A stretch of DNA of 9,923 nt from the NCBI RefSeq assembly GCF_934424005.1, contig NZ_CAKRXI010000060.1:1-9923 (forward strand), written 5' to 3'. The translations under genes and the position numbers were made by a program. Positions 1-7,225 of this stretch are shown here, in pieces (positions within the stretch are counted from its first letter, which is position 1; the number at the start of each line of letters is the position of its first letter). The notes beneath the pieces are model-generated. The model ran no database searches and had not been told where the DNA came from. It worked only from the letters and a program-made list of their open reading frames with translations. Source of the stretch: an uncultured Blautia sp. (GTDB taxonomy: Bacteria > Bacillota > Clostridia > Lachnospirales > Lachnospiraceae).

Positions 1-88
1 TTACTGTTTTCCGTAACACGGCATCTCTTCTGTATACATCATAACATCTCGATGATCTGCCTGCACCTTTTTCTTTCAATATTTATTA

Positions 89-97
89 TGCTATAAT
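89..97 (+). promoter_or_regulatory. Extended -10 promoter-like box for a short left-edge transcript
   Basis: The sequence TGCTATAAT (89-97) is a perfect TATAAT preceded by the TGn of an extended -10. The -35 region about 17 bp upstream is only a T-rich stretch without a clear TTGACA match, which an extended -10 can tolerate. Transcription would start near 104 and run over a Shine-Dalgarno-like AAAGGAG (126-132) into the terminator at 221-269, giving an RNA of roughly 165 nt. Promoter activity is inferred from the motif only. Confidence 0.45.
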
Positions 98-102
98 CGA
101 TA

Positions 103-222
103 TTGGAAACCACGGTCAGATTTATAAAGGAGCGTGATAATATTGAACAGGTTGTGCCTGATTCTGATTATCAGCCATCTGTTTCTCAGGAAGATTTGAT
201 CAGAAAATTGCATTTAAAATAA
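103..222 (+). other. Short open frame, possible gene remnant or small peptide region
   Basis: One plus-strand frame stays open from a TTG at 103 to TAA at 220-222 (39 codons). Its end, DLIRKLHLK, looks like an ordinary protein C-terminus. It has no ribosome binding site at its TTG, which also lies about at the predicted transcript start. The only good Shine-Dalgarno (AAAGGAG, 126-132) instead faces a TTG at 143 in another frame, which would give the 18-residue hydrophobic peptide MNRLCLILIISHLFLRKI. Possibilities are a decayed gene whose 5' control signals are now joined to its 3' end, a small membrane peptide, or a non-coding RNA. I do not recognise a family and assign no function. The rest of 1-273 shows nothing else beyond the promoter and terminator listed separately. 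Confidence 0.2.
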
Positions 223-269
223 GACAGAAAAAGTTCCTGACAAAATGCCGGGAACTTTTTTCTGTCTTA
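221..269. terminator. Bidirectional intrinsic terminator
   Basis: A long inverted repeat: AAGACAGAAAAAGTTCC on the left and GGAACTTTTTTCTGTCTT on the right, with a loop of about 13 nt. The GTTCC/GGAAC core is flanked by an A-run on one side and a T-run on the other, so it works in both directions. On the minus strand it lies just after the GH42 stop codon (274-276) and ends the lacZ-GH42 operon. On the plus strand it would end the short transcript that begins near 104. Confidence 0.85.
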
Positions 270-273
270 CTTT

Positions 274-2298
274 TTATTTGTGTTTCTTCAGAATCCTTGT
301 CTGCAGCGGCGCCATGACTTCGCTTTCAGTTCCGTAGAGCAGTTCATACTCTTCCGGAACAGCAACGGTCTGCGGCTTACGTGCATAGTTCTGGATGAAG
401 AGATATTCTGTATCTTCGCTTTCTCTTACCGTTACGGCAACGCCTTCCGGAATGAATTCGAGTGGTGATTTCAAGCCGGCTTCTGCTGCTACTCTGCCGT
501 AGAAGTCTTGATAAAATCCAAGTTCCATATCCGCACATACATAATATACATGACCTTTACCGAAGGTTTTGTGTGTCAGCACCGGGTAGCCCTGATAGAA
601 GTCTTCGCCGTAACGCATCAGTACTTCTGCATCGGAAACTTCAACCAGTTCGCAGAGATTTTTACAGGAATATACATTGCTGATTCCAAGATGGCTTCCT
701 GTCTCCGGAATCGCATGGTTTTCTTCCCAGTCATAGAGCGCATCGATCTCTGTGCTGCGGATTCCCGTTACATCCATTAGGCCATACGGTGTTCCGCCAA
801 GGAAACATTTATCTGTGCCGTCTACCAGTCCGGACCAGTAAGAAAGCACCAGAGTTCCGCCGTTTTCTACGTAAGCGCGGAGTTTTTCTTCGTATCCGTC
901 TTTGAACATATATGCCATCGGAGCTGCCAGAACTTTGTAGTCTGCAAGGTCATGTTCCATTGCAATAATGTCAACATTCAGACCCTGTTCTCTCAGTGCA
1001 CGGTAGTTCTTCTGCACATTTTCACGATAATGCATATCTTCATTTCTCGGTCCCTGCACATCCGCGATCGCCCAGTCATTTTCACGGTCATAGAGAACGG
1101 CTGCTTGGGATTTCATGTTAGTTCCAACAGTCTCCTGGATCTGTTCCAGAACCTCTCCGACCTCTGTTACTTCGCGGAAAACACGGGTATCTTCTTTGCC
1201 GTAATGATCGATCACAGCACCGTGGAATTTCTCGGAAGCACCCTGACTCTGACGGAGCTGGAAATACAGAACACTGTCAGAACCATGAGCAACTGCCTGG
1301 AGAGAACCTGCCAGAAGCATTCCCGGTTTCTTAAGTTTGTTGATCGGTTTCCAGTTCGTTGCAGACGGGCAGGATTCCATAAGAAGGAACGGTGCTTTCT
1401 TGATGCTGCGCATCAGATCGTGCTGCATTGCTGCGTCAACAGCTGTGATATATTCCTCTTTTTTGTGCCATCCCGGATAGTTGTCCCAGGATACAATATC
1501 GAGAACATCTTTGAATTTCTTGTAGTCCAGGCCGTCAAAATCATACATCAGATTCGCAGTTACAGGCAGTTCAGAACCTCCTTCACGGATCGCATCAACC
1601 TCATTTTTGATAAAGTCAATAGTCTGATCTGTGACAAAACGTTTCCAGTCAAGTTTCAGTGCGTGAAGTTCGTTTTCACCTTTTGTGGACGGGCTTTCGA
1701 TCTGATCAAAGCTGTTGTAAATATGGCTCCAGAATGTGGTGCACCAGCTCTTGTTGAGGTTTTCGATCGTGCCGTATTTCTCTTTCAGCCATTCACGGAA
1801 CTTCGCCTGACACAGCGGGCAGTGGCATTCTCCGCTGAATTCATTGGAGATGTGCCACAGCATAACTGCCGGATGTTTGCCGAATCTTTCCGCTAATTTC
1901 TTATCAATTGCATGGACTTTTTCTCTGTATACCGGAGAGGTAAAGCAGTGATTATGTCTGCCCCCAAAGAATCTTCTTGTTCTGTCCGGATCCATACGGA
2001 GGACTTCTTCGTATTTGTCTGCCATCCATTTTGGTCTTGCTCCTGACGGAGTTGCAAGGATCGTATAGATACCTTCTTTGTAAAGATTATTGATGATCTC
2101 TTCCAGCCAGTCGAAGTTATATTTTCCTTCTTCCGGTTCAAGAACAGCCCAGGAAAAAATCCCTACAGATACTGTATTGATGTGTGCTTTTTTGAAATAT
2201 TCGATGTCTTTCTGAAGAATATCCGGGCGATCAAGCCACTGCTCCGGGTTATAATCTCCACCGTGAAGGTAACGTCCGTATTTAATCTGTTTCGCCAT
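274..2298 (-). CDS. Beta-galactosidase, glycoside hydrolase family 42
   Basis: A cytoplasmic 674-residue enzyme that releases terminal beta-D-galactose from galactosides by a retaining mechanism. The N-terminal TIM barrel (about residues 1-390) opens with the family-typical YLHGGDYNPEQW. The acid/base is E153 in HISNEF (N152-E153) and the nucleophile is E308 in LLMESCPS. C118, C158, C160 and C163 match the four-cysteine zinc site known from GH42 enzymes. A trimerisation-type domain follows (about 395-600), then a small C-terminal beta domain. Length is normal for the family and there is no signal peptide. The ATG at 2298 is preceded by AGAGGAGA at good spacing. It lies 11 bp downstream of lacZ, so the two are almost certainly co-transcribed, and the terminator at 221-269 follows directly. 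GH42 enzymes often prefer galacto-oligosaccharides or plant-type galactosides over lactose; the actual substrate cannot be read from the sequence. Confidence 0.95.
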   Translation of the reverse strand: MAKQIKYGRYLHGGDYNPEQWLDRPDILQKDIEYFKKAHINTVSVGIFSWAVLEPEEGKYNFDWLEEIINNLYKEGIYTILATPSGARPKWMADKYEEVLRMDPDRTRRFFGGRHNHCFTSPVYREKVHAIDKKLAERFGKHPAVMLWHISNEFSGECHCPLCQAKFREWLKEKYGTIENLNKSWCTTFWSHIYNSFDQIESPSTKGENELHALKLDWKRFVTDQTIDFIKNEVDAIREGGSELPVTANLMYDFDGLDYKKFKDVLDIVSWDNYPGWHKKEEYITAVDAAMQHDLMRSIKKAPFLLMESCPSATNWKPINKLKKPGMLLAGSLQAVAHGSDSVLYFQLRQSQGASEKFHGAVIDHYGKEDTRVFREVTEVGEVLEQIQETVGTNMKSQAAVLYDRENDWAIADVQGPRNEDMHYRENVQKNYRALREQGLNVDIIAMEHDLADYKVLAAPMAYMFKDGYEEKLRAYVENGGTLVLSYWSGLVDGTDKCFLGGTPYGLMDVTGIRSTEIDALYDWEENHAIPETGSHLGISNVYSCKNLCELVEVSDAEVLMRYGEDFYQGYPVLTHKTFGKGHVYYVCADMELGFYQDFYGRVAAEAGLKSPLEFIPEGVAVTVRESEDTEYLFIQNYARKPQTVAVPEEYELLYGTESEVMAPLQTRILKKHK

Positions 2299-2309
2299 TT
2301 TGTCTCCTC

Positions 2310-5300
2310 TTAAAGTCCCTTAAATACAAAGGAAAATTCCATCTTTTTGTCAGTTTTCAGTAAGTATTCTTCGTGTGTGCGTGCGCCCCAGCTGTCGTCA
2401 CCACCGATTCCCATCTGGTCTTTTGCGACACGTACAACCGTGTAATGAACCTCCGGAAGTTCATATGGATGCATTGCATTCTCCATCTCATGTGGGGTAT
2501 ATGGAAGTGCCGAGAACATCATCGGGCCATTGTTTTCATCCATCTCAAAGATCATTCCTCTGCCCTTGCGGTCGGTTACTTTTGCCCAGCGAACTTCTTC
2601 TTTTGCACCACATTCCTGCGGTACCATATATCTTGCGATATTGTCTGCAACTTTGTTTGCATAAATGCCAAGTTTTGCACCTTTCTTACGGTCTGCATAA
2701 GTTTCTGCCTCGCCAAGTCCATACCATTCTACACGGTCATAATCTGCGTTGAATTTGAAGATTACACCGAATTCCGGCATATCACCGAGTTCTTTAACAG
2801 GGTCATACGTAAGAGTTGTTTTTATTCTTCCATCCCCGAATACTTCATAAGAGAGCTTGCATTCGCTGGTCGGTGTAGTCGGCATAATGTAGGTATATGC
2901 TACTTTTACAGACTTCTCATTCACTTCTACTTCTGGCATATTTGCCGGACCATACATTCCTTTACGGAAGTCTTTGTGGCTTAAGTACATGCTGGCGATC
3001 TTCCACTGTCCGTAGCGCATTCCCATAAGGTTTCCACAGTCATTGTCGGTTGGTGCACGCCAGAAATTTGGCTTCGGAATTGCCTCGATCATCTCTTTTC
3101 CGGCATATTTATAAGATACAAGACCTCCATTTAATACAGAGAAAAGTACTTCAAAGTGTGCACCTCTGACACCGATATTGTGTGTGCTGCGGATCACTTT
3201 TACACCTTCCAGGCAGGTCTTTTCCGGTTCTTCAACCTGGTATACATACTGTCCAAAAGCCACCTCATGTCCTGCTTCTGCCCATACTTTATCCGCTTTC
3301 AGATGGAAGGAGACTGTCACTGCATATTCGCCTGGTTTCTCTTCTTTTGCAAGCGGAAGTACATAAGTTTCTTCGCTTAATGGAGCAACTGCAGTTGCAA
3401 GAGAAGCCTTGTGGATCACTTTGCCATTCTTTGCAACAGTTACTTTGCAATCAAAAATATCCGTGTTTACAAACAAGTTTTTGTTGATGACTTTTACGCT
3501 GTCTGCACTGACTTCTGCAGTGATATTCTGGTAGTTGAATTTGACTTCCTGCATCTTCGGAGAAGCATCTCTGTTTCCACCGTATGCAATACCATTTCCA
3601 CTGAAGTTGTAATCTGTCGGACGTTCTCCGAAGTCACCACCGTATGCCTGGAATTCTTTGCCGTAGCGGTCTTTTTTGTAGATAGACTGGTCAATGTAGT
3701 CCCAGATAAATCCCCCCTGATACTTCGGTTCTGCGTCTGTCAGATCTGTATATTTGTGCATTGCACCGCAGGAATTTCCCATTGCGTGGGTATATTCACA
3801 GCAGATAAACGGCTTGGAACTGTCTTTTGCAAGGAACTCCTTGATTGCTTCTACAGACGGATACATCTGGCTTTCCATGTCGCTGGTATCGTTATATCTG
3901 CGGTCGTGGCAAAGACCTTCATAGTGAACCAGGCGGGTTGGGTCTGCCTTATGGAAGAACTGTGACATTTCAAAGATATCCTTTCCTCCGAAGGACTCAT
4001 TTCCACAGGACCAGATCAAAATTGCAGCGTGGTTTTTATCTCTCTGATACATGGAATTTGCACGATCCAACATCATATCCAGCCATTCCGGTTTGTCATG
4101 CGGCACAACATAAGTGTAGTCCTTTGTAAATTCAGCAACATCCCAGGAGCCGTGAGATTCCAGGTTTGTCTCATCGATCATATAGATTCCGTATTCATCG
4201 CAGAGCTGATAGATCAGGGATGCATCCGGATAATGGCAGGTACGGATCGCATTGATGTTGTTCTGCTTCATGGTCTTTAAGTCTTTACGAAGTTCTTCTT
4301 CGGATACGTGTCTTCCGCTTACAGAACTGAATTCATGACGGTTCACACCTTTGAATACTATACGTTTTCCGTTCAGTGTCATGATACCGTCTTTCATCTC
4401 AAAACGGCGGAATCCAACTTTCTGTGGAATCACTTCCTGAAGTTCTCCTGCCTCGTTATAAACCTCCAGATTCAGGTCATAAAGCTGTGGATCTTCTGCA
4501 CTCCAGAGCACCGGATCTTCTACTTTCCAGGAATAAAACTCTTCTCCATCAAGTTCTTTTTCGTCTTCGACTACAGTCTCTTCATCTTTAGAAAGAACAA
4601 TTTTCACTGTACCTTTACCCCAGGTATTTGTTCTGATCTCAAGTGCCGCTGCACCTAAAGTTTCATCCGGGATTGCACGGATCTGAAGATCATAAACATG
4701 AACCTCCGGCACTGTATAAAGATAAACATCTCTGTAAATTCCGGAGAAACGGAAGAAGTCCTGATCCTCACACCAGCTGCTTGCTGTCCATTTAAACACC
4801 TGTGCTGCGAGTTTGTTTTCGCCTTCTTTTACATACTCAGTCAATTCAAATTCTGACGGTGTAAAAGAGTCTTCACTATATCCAACGAAGTGTCCGTTGA
4901 GCCATAATGCAATGCCGCTCTCTGCTCCCTGGAAGGAAATAAAGAGACGTTTTCCCTGCATTTCCTCTGGCACTTCAAAGTACTTCACATAGCTTGCAAC
5001 CGGATTGAAATGCTCCGGAATCTCGCCCGGATGAATGTCCTCGTGGCCTTCCCACGGATACTGTACATTGGCATACTGAGGTGCATCATATCCTTCCATC
5101 TGGATATGTGCCGGTACGCGGATATCGTCCCAGTCTCTGCAACAATATTCTTCTTTTTCAAATCCCGGAATCGCACTTCCATAGTTACGGGCATAATGGA
5201 ATTTCCAGATTCCGTTGAGGTCATAACGGAAGGAAGTTTCTTTTTCCTGTGCTTCCTCTCCATCTCTGTAATATGTATGGTCAGAATGTGCATCCATTCT

Positions 5301-5354
5301 TCCGTCTTTGAAATACTGTGGGTCTTTTACTAAAGAATAATCAAAAGTTTTCAT
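2310..5354 (-). CDS. lacZ: Beta-galactosidase, glycoside hydrolase family 2 (LacZ type)
   Basis: A large cytoplasmic beta-galactosidase hydrolysing lactose and related beta-galactosides, close in length to E. coli LacZ (1,014-1,015 residues against about 1,023). Domain order is the classic one: sugar-binding jelly roll (about 45-215, with WCEDQDFFRFSGIYRD), Ig-like domain, TIM barrel (about 325-620), second Ig-like domain and C-terminal beta-galactosidase small-chain domain (about 760-1012). Numbered from the first Met, the acid/base is E454 in WSCGNES and the nucleophile E521 in CCEYTHAMGN. H341, H375, E400 and H402 match substrate or metal-site residues of E. coli LacZ, and W990 in GGDDSWG matches its W999. 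Two ATG codons stand in tandem (5357 and 5354). AGGAGG at 5361-5366 lies only 3 nt from the first but 6 nt from the second, so 5354 is preferred. It is the first gene of the operon and divergent from araC. No frameshift or missing catalytic residue is seen. Confidence 0.96.
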   Translation of the reverse strand: MKTFDYSLVKDPQYFKDGRMDAHSDHTYYRDGEEAQEKETSFRYDLNGIWKFHYARNYGSAIPGFEKEEYCCRDWDDIRVPAHIQMEGYDAPQYANVQYPWEGHEDIHPGEIPEHFNPVASYVKYFEVPEEMQGKRLFISFQGAESGIALWLNGHFVGYSEDSFTPSEFELTEYVKEGENKLAAQVFKWTASSWCEDQDFFRFSGIYRDVYLYTVPEVHVYDLQIRAIPDETLGAAALEIRTNTWGKGTVKIVLSKDEETVVEDEKELDGEEFYSWKVEDPVLWSAEDPQLYDLNLEVYNEAGELQEVIPQKVGFRRFEMKDGIMTLNGKRIVFKGVNRHEFSSVSGRHVSEEELRKDLKTMKQNNINAIRTCHYPDASLIYQLCDEYGIYMIDETNLESHGSWDVAEFTKDYTYVVPHDKPEWLDMMLDRANSMYQRDKNHAAILIWSCGNESFGGKDIFEMSQFFHKADPTRLVHYEGLCHDRRYNDTSDMESQMYPSVEAIKEFLAKDSSKPFICCEYTHAMGNSCGAMHKYTDLTDAEPKYQGGFIWDYIDQSIYKKDRYGKEFQAYGGDFGERPTDYNFSGNGIAYGGNRDASPKMQEVKFNYQNITAEVSADSVKVINKNLFVNTDIFDCKVTVAKNGKVIHKASLATAVAPLSEETYVLPLAKEEKPGEYAVTVSFHLKADKVWAEAGHEVAFGQYVYQVEEPEKTCLEGVKVIRSTHNIGVRGAHFEVLFSVLNGGLVSYKYAGKEMIEAIPKPNFWRAPTDNDCGNLMGMRYGQWKIASMYLSHKDFRKGMYGPANMPEVEVNEKSVKVAYTYIMPTTPTSECKLSYEVFGDGRIKTTLTYDPVKELGDMPEFGVIFKFNADYDRVEWYGLGEAETYADRKKGAKLGIYANKVADNIARYMVPQECGAKEEVRWAKVTDRKGRGMIFEMDENNGPMMFSALPYTPHEMENAMHPYELPEVHYTVVRVAKDQMGIGGDDSWGARTHEEYLLKTDKKMEFSFVFKGL

Positions 5355-5383
5355 CATTATCCTCCTGCGTTTTATGGATTCAT

Positions 5384-5389
5384 TATAGT
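5384..5389 (-). promoter_or_regulatory. -10 box of the lacZ-GH42 operon promoter
   Basis: Read on the minus strand this is TATAAT, with predicted transcription start near 5377 and a short leader of about 20 nt before lacZ. No TTGACA-like -35 exists at 16-18 bp. The position where it should lie (about 5407-5412) is instead occupied by the araC -10 box. An A5 tract sits in the spacer. This suggests a promoter that needs an activator, most simply the neighbouring AraC protein. Confidence 0.6.
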
Positions 5390-5399
5390 ATGTATTTTT

Positions 5400-5417
5400 C
5401 TTATGTGGTATAATAAG
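5400..5417. promoter_or_regulatory. Inverted repeat inside the divergent promoter, possible operator
   Basis: CTTAT (5400-5404) and ATAAG (5413-5417) form a 5-bp inverted repeat around an 8-bp centre. It covers the araC -10 box and the expected -35 position of lacZ, where a bound protein would affect both promoters. The arms are short and AT-rich, so chance is possible. AraC-family proteins more often bind direct half-sites. Confidence 0.25.
5406..5414 (+). promoter_or_regulatory. Extended -10 promoter of the araC-type gene
   Basis: TGGTATAAT (5406-5414) is an extended -10 box with a perfect TATAAT. Transcription would begin near 5421, leaving a leader of about 37 nt before the ATG at 5458. 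No good -35 is present 17 bp upstream; that place coincides with the lacZ -10 box on the other strand. The extended -10 could give constitutive low expression of the regulator. Confidence 0.55.
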
Positions 5418-5457
5418 TCATTCCAAAAAATATAACATTTTGAAACAAGGTGAGCTT

Positions 5458-6270
5458 ATGCCAATTTACTTCCGAAACACTCCTGTGACCATGCCGTTCA
5501 TGTTTGATTCTGTCGGAAATCACTGGTATCAGGAGAGTATGCAGCGTCCGAACGGACATCCACATTATCATTATCTCCAGACGGAGAAAGGACGTGGACG
5601 AATTGAGATCCGCGGAAAACATTATATCCTGGAGGAACAGGAAGGAATCCTGATCGCACCGTCTGTCCCGCATTCTTATATGAAAGAATCCGAGGAATGG
5701 GATACTGTTTTTGCCACATTTACCGGCACACTCTCTTCCGGGATCTCTTCAATCCTTCAGAATCAGTCGGTCATTTTTGTCAGTAAGGAGCAGGGGTGTC
5801 TGATCGAGCACATCATCTCAGGTGCTGTTTCTGAATTCCAGAAGTCCATTCCTGATATGAAAATGCTCTCTGCGCTCTGCTATGACCTGCTGATTGCTTT
5901 TACTCCGGACACTTCTTCCAAAAATCTGACCGCCGATCCGTTATATCAGCGATATGTCGCCCCTACTGTGCGGGAAATTGAAACCAGATATGCCGAGGAA
6001 CTGTCTGTTCAGGAATTAAGCAACCAGGTTTTTGTCACTCCTCAGTATCTCTCCCGGCTGTTCCGCAAATTCCTGGGTGTTTCGGTCTATGAATATCTGA
6101 CCGGATACCGGATCAACAAGGCCAAGGAACTGCTGCTGACCCACACGCACATGAAGATCCAGGAGATTTCCCTCGCGTCTGGTTTCACAGACACCAGTCA
6201 CTTTATTTCGATCTTTCGGAAATACACGGGAACCACTCCGCTTGATTTCCGTAAGGTTTACCACATGTAA
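5458..6270 (+). CDS. AraC-family transcriptional regulator with cupin-type sensor domain
   Basis: A 270-residue cytoplasmic DNA-binding protein. The N-terminal half carries a cupin-like ligand-binding fold: HPHYHY near residues 35-39, then GRGRIEIRGKHY and APSVPHSY. The C-terminal domain has the two helix-turn-helix units of the AraC family: LSVQELSNQVFVTPQYLSRLFRK (roughly 182-204, shown here only by position and its SVQELS and YLSRLFRKFLG parts) and IQEISLASGF followed by SHFISIFRKYTGTTPLDFR (about 234-265). The frame is open from a TTG at 5440, but the ATG at 5458 is preferred because AAGGTGA lies 4-5 nt before it. It stands between two catabolic operons, divergent from lacZ and convergent with the importer genes. 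That context makes it the probable sugar-responsive activator of both. The inducer is unknown. Confidence 0.92.
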   Translation: MPIYFRNTPVTMPFMFDSVGNHWYQESMQRPNGHPHYHYLQTEKGRGRIEIRGKHYILEEQEGILIAPSVPHSYMKESEEWDTVFATFTGTLSSGISSILQNQSVIFVSKEQGCLIEHIISGAVSEFQKSIPDMKMLSALCYDLLIAFTPDTSSKNLTADPLYQRYVAPTVREIETRYAEELSVQELSNQVFVTPQYLSRLFRKFLGVSVYEYLTGYRINKAKELLLTHTHMKIQEISLASGFTDTSHFISIFRKYTGTTPLDFRKVYHM

Positions 6271-6295
6271 ATCTTTATAAAAGCTGCAAAATCAC

Positions 6296-6368
6296 AAAAA
6301 AGGATGCCGCATAATCTGTCTGGGACATATTACGCAATATACCCACAGGACCAAGCAGCATCCTTTTA
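6296..6368. terminator. Large nested hairpin between convergent genes, bidirectional terminator
   Basis: The outer stem is AAAAAGGATGC (6297-6307) with GCATCCTTTT (6358-6367). A second hairpin lies inside it: CTG (6316-6318), TGGG (6321-6324) and ATATT (6327-6331) pair with AATAT (6336-6340), CCCA (6342-6345) and CAG (6346-6348) around the tetraloop ACGC. The A-run before and T-run after the outer stem serve termination in both directions. This suits its place 26 bp after the araC stop and 30 bp after the end of the MalG-like gene. It is larger and more branched than a usual intrinsic terminator. Confidence 0.75.
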
Positions 6369-6397
6369 TTTAGTTCGTTATTGCAACACTCTCCGAC

Positions 6398-7225
6398 TTA
6401 CTTAACCGCTCCGGTAATACCTTCAGCGAACTGTTTCTGCAGTACGAAGAATACGACCATAGTCGGGATGGAACAGAATAATACGCCGCACATCAGCATA
6501 CCGTAGTCTGTTACATAACCTGTGATCAGGTTGGCGATCAGCATTGGCATGGTCATTGCTTTATTATCTGTCATGATTACCTTCGGCCACAGGTAAGAGT
6601 TCCATGCGTTCATGAAGGTAATAACAGCTGCAGCTGCATAAGTTGATTTCATGGTAGGGATGAACATCTGGAAGAAGATTCTTACTTCGCTCAGTCCATC
6701 AATACGAGCTGCTTCGATAATATCTACCGGGAATGATCTTGCGTTCTGACGGAACATCATGATCATAAATGGTGTAGAAATGATTGGAAGGATAAAACCA
6801 ACTGCTGTATTCAGAAGTCCTGCTTTAGAGAACATTTTGAACAACGGAACCATGGTTGCAACCTGCGGAACCATCATTGCAAGAAGCAGCACAGAGAACA
6901 GTCTGTCTTTTCCTTTGTCATGATAAACTTCAAATCCATATCCTGCGATAGAGCAGATCAGCAGACAGATCACTGTCGTAAGGATTGCATAGAAGAAAGA
7001 GTTTCCAAGTGCTCTCCACAGTGGCTGCTGTGCTGTCAGATTATGGAAGTTTTCCATAAAATGACTTCCCGGAATAATTCGTCCACGGGATACATCGGTT
7101 GATGTATTAGTTGCGGCTGAGATCATCCAGTATAACGGGAATACCGAAATAAATGACACGATGATCAGAAAAATATATGTAGGAATCAATCTTCTCTGAA
7201 TGGCTGATTTGTTTTTCTTAGTCAC
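6398..7225 (-). CDS. Sugar ABC transporter permease, MalG-like (CUT1 family)
   Basis: The second membrane subunit of a sugar importer, in the cytoplasmic membrane. It has about six hydrophobic segments; the first (about residues 15-36) includes LIIVSFISVFPLYWMISA. The cytoplasmic EAA loop that docks with the ATPase is clear as IIEAARIDGLSEVRIFFQ (about 169-186). The C-terminus ends in QFAEGITGAVK, typical of MalG-type subunits, and the length of 275 residues is normal. The open frame extends to a GTG at 7234, but the GTG at 7225 is preferred because AGGTGA (7236-7231) sits 5 nt before it, whereas 7234 has no good site. The gene overlaps the stop of the MalF-like gene by 8 bp, which suggests translational coupling. 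No ATPase gene follows; the operon ends at the hairpin near 6296-6368. Confidence 0.94.
   Translation of the reverse strand: MTKKNKSAIQRRLIPTYIFLIIVSFISVFPLYWMISAATNTSTDVSRGRIIPGSHFMENFHNLTAQQPLWRALGNSFFYAILTTVICLLICSIAGYGFEVYHDKGKDRLFSVLLLAMMVPQVATMVPLFKMFSKAGLLNTAVGFILPIISTPFMIMMFRQNARSFPVDIIEAARIDGLSEVRIFFQMFIPTMKSTYAAAAVITFMNAWNSYLWPKVIMTDNKAMTMPMLIANLITGYVTDYGMLMCGVLFCSIPTMVVFFVLQKQFAEGITGAVK

Noticed and set aside
1..66. Minus-strand frame of about 21 codons ending in TAA at 1-3 (ending EEMPCYGKQ), possible small gene
   Set aside because: An in-frame stop lies at 76-78, the GTG at 66 has no convincing Shine-Dalgarno spacing, and the product matches nothing I recognise; too short to support.
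952..1896. Long plus-strand open frame of 314 codons opposite the GH42 gene
   Set aside because: It lies wholly antisense to a well-supported GH42 coding region with intact catalytic motifs, its composition is rich in Cys, Phe and His as expected of a shadow frame, and it has no recognisable domain.
3411..3965. Plus-strand open frame of 184 codons opposite lacZ
   Set aside because: Antisense shadow of the conserved LacZ active-site region, with no ribosome site or family resemblance.
5401..5719. Minus-strand open frames of 73-90 codons overlapping the araC start
   Set aside because: They overlap the cupin-domain coding region and the divergent promoter; the araC frame has the ribosome site and family motifs.
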